From positions 1 to 6,023 of the forward strand of contig JAXHUK010000040.1 of assembly GCA_034189725.1 (NCBI GenBank): a stretch of 6,023 bases of DNA, in the 5' to 3' direction. Numbering within the stretch: the stretch's first letter is position 1; every line of letters starts with the position of its first letter. Of the stretch, positions 1-3,112 are shown in pieces. The translations under genes and the position numbers were made by a program. The notes under the pieces are model-generated. The model was not told the origin of the DNA. It saw only the letters and a list, made by a program, of their open reading frames with translations, and made no database searches. The DNA comes from JAXHUK01 sp034189725. GTDB taxonomy: Bacteria; Chloroflexota; Dehalococcoidia; SZUA-161.

Positions 1-570
1 ACGCCAGCGGTAAGCCATACCTATGATACACAAGGCAATTACAACGTCACACTAACTGTGGCAGACGGGAATGGGAACACGGATACCGATGATACCACAG
101 CCCAGGTCACTGTTGAGCCAATCGAGCTGTTCTCAGACAGCTTCGAGGATTACTCTTTGAGCAACTGGGTGCAGGACTACCAGCACGACTGGTTCCGCTC
201 CACCCAGCGCGAGCTTCAGGGTTCTCACTCCGCTGAAGTCGATGGTAGAGCGAAAGACGCCTCTCTCACCCTCAAAAATGCCATCGATTTGAGTAACACT
301 GCTGAAGCTACGCTCACCTTCTCATGGTTCATCGAAAGCGGACTCGATAGTGGTGAATACGTCGCCCTCGACCTCTGGAATGGCGCAACCTGGAACGAGG
401 TGGCTAAACTCCGGGGAAACATCGATGCGGAGAATATATGGCATCACGAGACTGTTGACCTCGGTGCTTATCAGATAAGCGACTTCAAGCTCCGCTTCCG
501 CGGCAAGATGTCCTATTCACGAGAAGACGCCAACGTTGATACAGTGAGGATCACGGGCATGCCAAACTAA
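1..570 (+). CDS. Secreted PKD / beta-sandwich domain protein, C-terminal end (5' truncated)
   Basis: Reading frame 1 is open from the first base to a TAA at 568-570, so the real start lies to the left; the GTG at 58 is internal. The 189 visible residues begin with the last strands of a PKD domain (residues 1-40, with SHTYDTQGNYNVTLTV and then TAQVTVEP). A domain of about 150 residues follows (41-189), with the features DSFED, SNWVQDYQ, DWFRS, FSWFIESGLDSGEY, LKLRFRG-type and EDANVD. It looks like a jelly-roll or MAM-like beta sandwich, probably for carbohydrate or protein binding; that role is inferred from its type. The same PKD-tail plus sandwich block occurs inside the protease at 4900-5465. 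The protein ends in GMPN right after the sandwich, with no membrane segment or sorting signal, so it is probably released. Enzymatic domains, if any, lie outside the window. Confidence 0.85.
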   Translation, partial: TPAVSHTYDTQGNYNVTLTVADGNGNTDTDDTTAQVTVEPIELFSDSFEDYSLSNWVQDYQHDWFRSTQRELQGSHSAEVDGRAKDASLTLKNAIDLSNTAEATLTFSWFIESGLDSGEYVALDLWNGATWNEVAKLRGNIDAENIWHHETVDLGAYQISDFKLRFRGKMSYSREDANVDTVRITGMPN

Positions 571-620
571 GAATGGTACCGGCTGCTACATATATGCCGA
601 AATTAAGTAATTCACATATC

Positions 621-653
621 AAGAGTGCCCCGCCTTTCAGGCGGGGCACTCTT
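621..653. terminator. Strong hairpin terminator between convergent genes
   Basis: A perfect 14-bp stem (621-634 with 640-653, AAGAGTGCCCCGCC against its complement) closes a 5-nt loop TTTCA. It lies 51 nt past the plus-strand stop at 570 and 56 nt past the minus-strand stop at 709, so it probably ends both transcripts. The stem finishes in CTCTT, but neither side has a long T run, so it is an imperfect intrinsic terminator. Confidence 0.8.
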
Positions 654-682
654 ATCAACGCTTTTGTTACTGTCTTTCTTCT

Positions 683-724
683 AGCCGACCTGCTTTAGCT
701 GACCTGCTTTAGCTGACCTGCTCG
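683..724. repeat. Three tandem 14-bp repeats across the stop codon of the adhesin gene
   Basis: Three head-to-tail 14-bp units lie at 683-696, 697-710 and 711-724. They read AGCCGACCTGCTTT, AGCTGACCTGCTTT and AGCTGACCTGCTCG. The unit at 711-724 encodes the end of the minus-strand protein (EQVS) and includes part of its stop. The other two are non-coding copies just downstream. Because 14 is not a multiple of 3, gain or loss of a unit would not extend the protein in a simple way; each unit carries its own TCAGCTAA-like end. This looks like replication-slippage duplication of the gene's 3' end. Confidence 0.8.
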
Positions 725-2268
725 GTCCCAAATTGCTTTCTGCGCACCATCCACACCAGAGATACGACAAACATGGTTATCATGGCAACAATACCCCACT
801 GGCCTACGGTAGGCACTGATGGCGGACTATATATGTTACCGAATCTCACCAGAGCAGTTTCATCATCTAGAACCTGTACCGTCTTAACAATCGGGGTTAC
901 CCCAGGATCGGTATTCCTCCAGCCAGGTTTGAGAGTCTCTGTTACCGTATATTGACCGGCATCGAGACCTGTAAACTGGGCGTAGCCACCGCTAGCAGTA
1001 ACCTCCGAGAACGTTCCTGATGGACCATCAATGGTAAATTCCCATCCATTAAGGCCAGGATCATCTGCCGCATCATACACTCCATTACCATCGGTATCCC
1101 TGTACTTGAATACGGTCAAACCACCACTGGCCACCTCTAAATAGTTGCCAAACCTCACCGTAGAGGGCCCCTCCTCAGTTACCTCTACTGTCTTGACAAT
1201 CGGGGTTGGTGGTGTGATACCAGGGTCAGTGTTAATCCAGCCATCCTGTGGAGTCTCTGTTACCGTATATTGGCCTACCTCAAGACCAAATAAGTAGATG
1301 TAGCCTCCACTATACGTGGTTTCCGAAAATGAACCAGATGGACCGACTATAGTGAAGTCCCATCCATCGAGGCCCGTATCATCACCTGGATCATAACCCC
1401 CGTCACCACCGGTATCGTTATACTTAAACACGACCAGATCTCCGCTGCCTACATACACGTAGTTACCAAACATCACCATACCCCGTTGCCCCGCAACCAC
1501 CTCCACGGTCTTTACAATCGGAGTGGGTGGATCGATGCCAGGATCGGAGTTCACCCAACCAACCTGGGGAGTCTCCTCAACAGTATAGAAGCCAGGAACG
1601 AGATTCGTAAGGGTAATATACCCACCACCAGAAGTATCACCTGACGCAGTATAGCCCAGCGGGCCGGTGACGCTAAAATGCCAGTCATCGAGGCCAGTGT
1701 CATTTCCTGCATCATAGGTACTACTGCGATCCAGGTCGTTGTACTTGAATACCGTTAGCTCTCCCCATACAACTGTGGATGTTACCGTCTTATTACCAGA
1801 CGCATCACCCGTTGGCTCAGTCATTAGTGTGCCCTCATAATCAACCATTGCCACGACCTGAGCTACGCCCGGATTGACATCCACTGTATAGTTGAGACAG
1901 GGATAGGCTCCCGGAAGGTATAGCACACCCGCTCCACCCGCAGGAAAGTCAACTCCAGTATCCAACACGCAAGGTGCCCCAGAGGGCGTACCATCGGGTC
2001 CTGGCGGGTAGAACGTTAAAGTAACGTCTTCGACGTCACATCCCCCAGGAAAATTGAAAGCATTGACCGTGTACTCGATTATATCGCCCTGCTGTACCAC
2101 ACTTTTGTCCTTTTGCAGCATGATGTTAAACGTGTTACCGTTGCACCCCGGAGGCGACTCGGCCAGTGCAATCCCGGGCACCATAGTCGCTACCAACGCT
2201 GCCATCAAGACCAGAGCTAAAATAAGCCTCACGCTACAACCGAATATCCCTGAAAACACTCTACACAT
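709..2268 (-). CDS. Secreted, membrane-anchored surface protein with three SdrD_B/Cna-B-like repeats
   Basis: The protein has 519 residues if started at the ATG at 2268. A GTG at 2277 is in frame, but a ribosome binding site would abut it. Residues 1-36 are a signal peptide with a long hydrophobic core and an ALA cleavage site. Residues 47-162 resemble a DUF11-type beta domain (QQGDIIEYTV, later YTVDVNPG). Three repeats of about 100 residues follow (about 169-271, 276-377, 382-479). Each has VFKY, a Ca-binding-like acidic loop (best in repeat 3, DTDGNGVYD), GLxxW, GGY, GxYTVTET, GWxNTDPG and FGNY; these are prealbumin-like SdrD_B/Cna-B folds of adhesins. The tail has VPTVGQWG (485-492), one membrane helix and RRK, resembling the IPTL-CTERM sorting signal. 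It is probably a cell-surface stalk or adhesin; the ligand is unknown. It is transcribed divergently from the protease gene, behind a probable c-di-GMP-II riboswitch. Confidence 0.88.
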   Translation of the reverse strand: MCRVFSGIFGCSVRLILALVLMAALVATMVPGIALAESPPGCNGNTFNIMLQKDKSVVQQGDIIEYTVNAFNFPGGCDVEDVTLTFYPPGPDGTPSGAPCVLDTGVDFPAGGAGVLYLPGAYPCLNYTVDVNPGVAQVVAMVDYEGTLMTEPTGDASGNKTVTSTVVWGELTVFKYNDLDRSSTYDAGNDTGLDDWHFSVTGPLGYTASGDTSGGGYITLTNLVPGFYTVEETPQVGWVNSDPGIDPPTPIVKTVEVVAGQRGMVMFGNYVYVGSGDLVVFKYNDTGGDGGYDPGDDTGLDGWDFTIVGPSGSFSETTYSGGYIYLFGLEVGQYTVTETPQDGWINTDPGITPPTPIVKTVEVTEEGPSTVRFGNYLEVASGGLTVFKYRDTDGNGVYDAADDPGLNGWEFTIDGPSGTFSEVTASGGYAQFTGLDAGQYTVTETLKPGWRNTDPGVTPIVKTVQVLDDETALVRFGNIYSPPSVPTVGQWGIVAMITMFVVSLVWMVRRKQFGTEQVS

Positions 2269-2274
2269 TGCCCT

Positions 2275-2282
2275 CACCCCTT
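2275..2282 (-). promoter_or_regulatory. Ribosome binding site choosing the ATG at 2268
   Basis: Read on the minus strand, AAGGGGTG (2282-2275) ends 6 nt before ATG 2268-2266, with the GGGG run 8 nt away, which is normal spacing. For the alternative GTG (2277-2275) the same purine run would touch the start codon. The ATG is therefore preferred, dropping three residues from the longest reading. Confidence 0.6.
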
Positions 2283-2346
2283 CTATGAAAAAAGTTATTC
2301 ATGATTTCCGTCGGATACCTGCAGTCGCGTATCAACGCGCTTGCAT

Positions 2347-2375
2347 AAAAAAACCGACCCCAGAAGGTCGGTTTT
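2347..2375 (-). terminator. Intrinsic terminator in the adhesin gene leader
   Basis: On the minus strand a 10-bp stem (AAAACCGACC, 2375-2366, with GGTCGGTTTT, 2359-2350) closes a 6-nt loop. It is followed by an unbroken run of T ending at 2347, seven T in all. It lies about 80 nt upstream of the adhesin start and on the same strand, with no protein gene before it, so it acts as a conditional terminator rather than the end of another gene. Its 5' arm contains the AACCGACC segment of the riboswitch aptamer, so terminator and aptamer cannot form together. Confidence 0.8.
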
Positions 2376-2433
2376 GCTATTCGCTCCCCAAAGCCCAAGC
2401 AACCAATTACAGGCCCTGGCTCAACGCATCCTT
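2364..2433 (-). ncRNA. Probable cyclic-di-GMP-II riboswitch (adhesin gene leader)
   Basis: Recognised by comparison, from memory, with the crystallised Clostridium acetobutylicum c-di-GMP-II aptamer. From AATTGG (2408-2403) to AACCGACC (2373-2366) the segment lengths agree exactly. TTG lies in the same place, a 13-nt hairpin block matches in position (here GCTT, 2394-2391, pairs GAGC, 2386-2383), and the AACCGACC end is identical. The pseudoknot pair GCAC/GUGC of the known RNA is replaced by TTGC (2402-2399) and GCAA (2377-2374), a full compensatory change. The closing stem is also kept, as AAGG (2433-2430) with CCTT (2367-2364). The P2 region does not match clearly. The terminator's 5' arm overlaps the pseudoknot strand, AACCGACC and the 3' closing strand, so ligand binding should block termination: an ON switch. 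Confidence 0.62.
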
Positions 2434-2439
2434 ACAATG

Positions 2440-2508
2440 TGCATAAACTACCAGAGTAAAACTGCAGTCATCGATAATAACTGCTGAAAATTCGCTCTGT
2501 TTTATGCA
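2440..2508 (-). other. Long imperfect hairpin at the 5' end of the adhesin leader
   Basis: Three nested complementary pairs lie in register: TGCATAAA 2440-2447 with TTTATGCA 2501-2508, CAGAG 2452-2456 with CTCTG 2495-2499, and GCAGT 2464-2468 with ACTGC 2480-2484. The RNA would fold as a 69-nt stem with internal loops, between the minus-strand promoter and the riboswitch. A third TGCATAAA at 2342-2349 overlaps the T run of the terminator, so the 5' arm could also pair there. Its function is unknown; it may be a 5' stabilising stem or part of the switch. Confidence 0.45.
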
Positions 2509-2550
2509 AAAATCTATACTGTTACAAATGGATATCAGTATGTGAGTACG

Positions 2551-2579
2551 ATTGTCTACGAAATTGCAACTTTTGTCAA
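2551..2579 (-). promoter_or_regulatory. Sigma-70-type promoter for the adhesin transcript
   Basis: On the minus strand there is a consensus -35 TTGACA (2579-2574), a 17-nt spacer and the -10 GACAAT (2556-2551, four of six matches). Transcription would start near 2544. This gives an RNA of about 197 nt to the leader terminator and a 5' leader of about 275 nt to the adhesin ATG. Confidence 0.55.
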
Positions 2580-2910
2580 TACCATATTCTTGTCGTTTCC
2601 TACATTTTTCCCCTTTTCTACTATCATAACCTCTAAAAAACAACGATAGTATCCAGTTACTATGCCAGTCGGCCAATTCTTTCCCACTCTATAAACCAGG
2701 TACTAAAGCACCCTTGATGAACCATATAAGAAGTACACCCTGGCAAGGGATACACATAGTACGCCCTGACAAAGTACACCCGCTGGATAGCGTAATTTTC
2801 CCTCTCGCGTCACAATATTATTAGGCAAAGTTAAAAATGCGGAGTGAGTGTATATCATCTCCGTGGCTGCACCAATGTCTAGCTACGACACATAAGAAAC
2901 AGCCAAATTT
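2580..2910. other. Divergent intergenic stretch without a gene
   Basis: No credible coding region is seen; the only sizeable open frame here (minus strand, 2676-2407) has unusual composition and no ribosome binding site, and it runs through the hairpin and riboswitch. The stretch holds imperfect direct repeats: AGTACACCCTGGCAA (2732-2746), AGTACGCCCTGACAA (2758-2772) and AGTACACCC (2773-2781). There is also a short inverted repeat, ACTATC 2620-2625 with GATAGT 2645-2650. The direct repeats could be regulator binding sites shared by the two divergent promoters, but nothing shows which regulator. Confidence 0.4.
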
Positions 2911-2938
2911 TTAACATCCAAAGCTTAGTTAACAGAAT
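2911..2938 (+). promoter_or_regulatory. Probable promoter for the protease transcript
   Basis: TTAACA (2911-2916, five of six -35 matches), a 16-nt spacer and CAGAAT (2933-2938, four of six -10 matches) would start transcription near 2945, just before the GEMM-I aptamer. The placement is right; the boxes themselves are only moderate. Confidence 0.45.
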
Positions 2939-2947
2939 AGCTTTCAT

Positions 2948-3043
2948 TCCGAGAAAGGCAAACCGCGAGAAATTGCGGGACGCAAAGTCACGGGTCTACC
3001 ATTGATAACTATCAATCAGGACAGCCGGACTACCGAAGAGCCT
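2948..3043 (+). ncRNA. Cyclic-di-GMP-I (GEMM-I) riboswitch of the protease gene
   Basis: The hallmark order of the GEMM-I aptamer is present. GGCAAACC (2957-2964) comes first. A 6-bp stem (CCGCGA 2963-2968 with TTGCGG 2973-2978) is capped by a GAAA tetraloop (2969-2972). GGGACGCAAAG (2977-2987) follows, then ACGGGTCT (2990-2997), a hairpin (ATTGAT 3001-3006 with ATCAAT 3011-3016), GGACAGCCGG (3019-3028) and ACTACCG (3029-3035). Such RNAs bind cyclic di-GMP; a variant subgroup binds 3',3'-cGAMP through one changed base near the start of the core, and I cannot fix that position by eye. The aptamer is followed directly by a terminator and the protease gene. Confidence 0.9.
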
Positions 3044-3056
3044 ACATACCTATAGT

Positions 3057-3097
3057 TGAAGAGCCTTTCTCCGGACAGGAAAGGCTCTTCAGTTTTT
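3057..3097 (+). terminator. Riboswitch-controlled terminator before the protease gene
   Basis: A perfect 13-bp stem (TGAAGAGCCTTTC 3057-3069 with 3079-3091) has a 9-nt loop and is followed by GTTTTT. It sits between the GEMM-I aptamer and the ribosome binding site. Two upstream segments can break it. GAAGAGCC at 3035-3042, directly after the aptamer core, copies part of the 5' arm and can pair with the 3' arm (3083-3090). GAGAAAGGC at 2951-2959, at the aptamer's 5' edge, is complementary to 3063-3071. These are candidate antiterminator pairings. Confidence 0.88.
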
Positions 3098-3098
3098 C

Positions 3099-3104
3099 AG
3101 GAGG
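3099..3104 (+). promoter_or_regulatory. Ribosome binding site of the protease gene
   Basis: A full AGGAGG lies 8 nt before the ATG at 3113 and just past the terminator's T run. Control by the riboswitch is therefore most likely at termination, not at translation start. The site fixes the start codon. Confidence 0.85.
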
Positions 3105-3112
3105 AACTACTC

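Noticed and set aside
58..570. GTG at 58 as the start of a 170-residue gene
   Set aside because: The frame is open to base 1 and encodes PKD residues (SHTYDTQGNYNVTLT) upstream of the GTG, so it is internal.
683..724. A CRISPR array
   Set aside because: The 14-bp units are directly adjacent with no spacers.
2326..2339. Small hairpin CGCGT-ATCA-ACGCG between leader terminator and adhesin start
   Set aside because: A 5-bp stem with no T run and about 60 nt from the start codon; it is too weak and too far away to claim a role.
2054..2446. Plus-strand open frame of 130 codons over the adhesin start
   Set aside because: It overlaps the well-supported adhesin N-terminus and the leader terminator, and its sequence looks like an antisense translation.
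2620..2650. Inverted repeat ACTATC / GATAGT as an operator or terminator
   Set aside because: Only 6 bp with a 19-nt spacer in AT-rich sequence, which is expected by chance, and no T run follows on either strand.
2407..2676. Minus-strand open frame of 89 codons in the intergenic region
   Set aside because: No ribosome binding site, unusual composition with many Cys, Ser and Phe, no recognisable domain, and it runs through the promoter, hairpin and riboswitch, which explain the region better.
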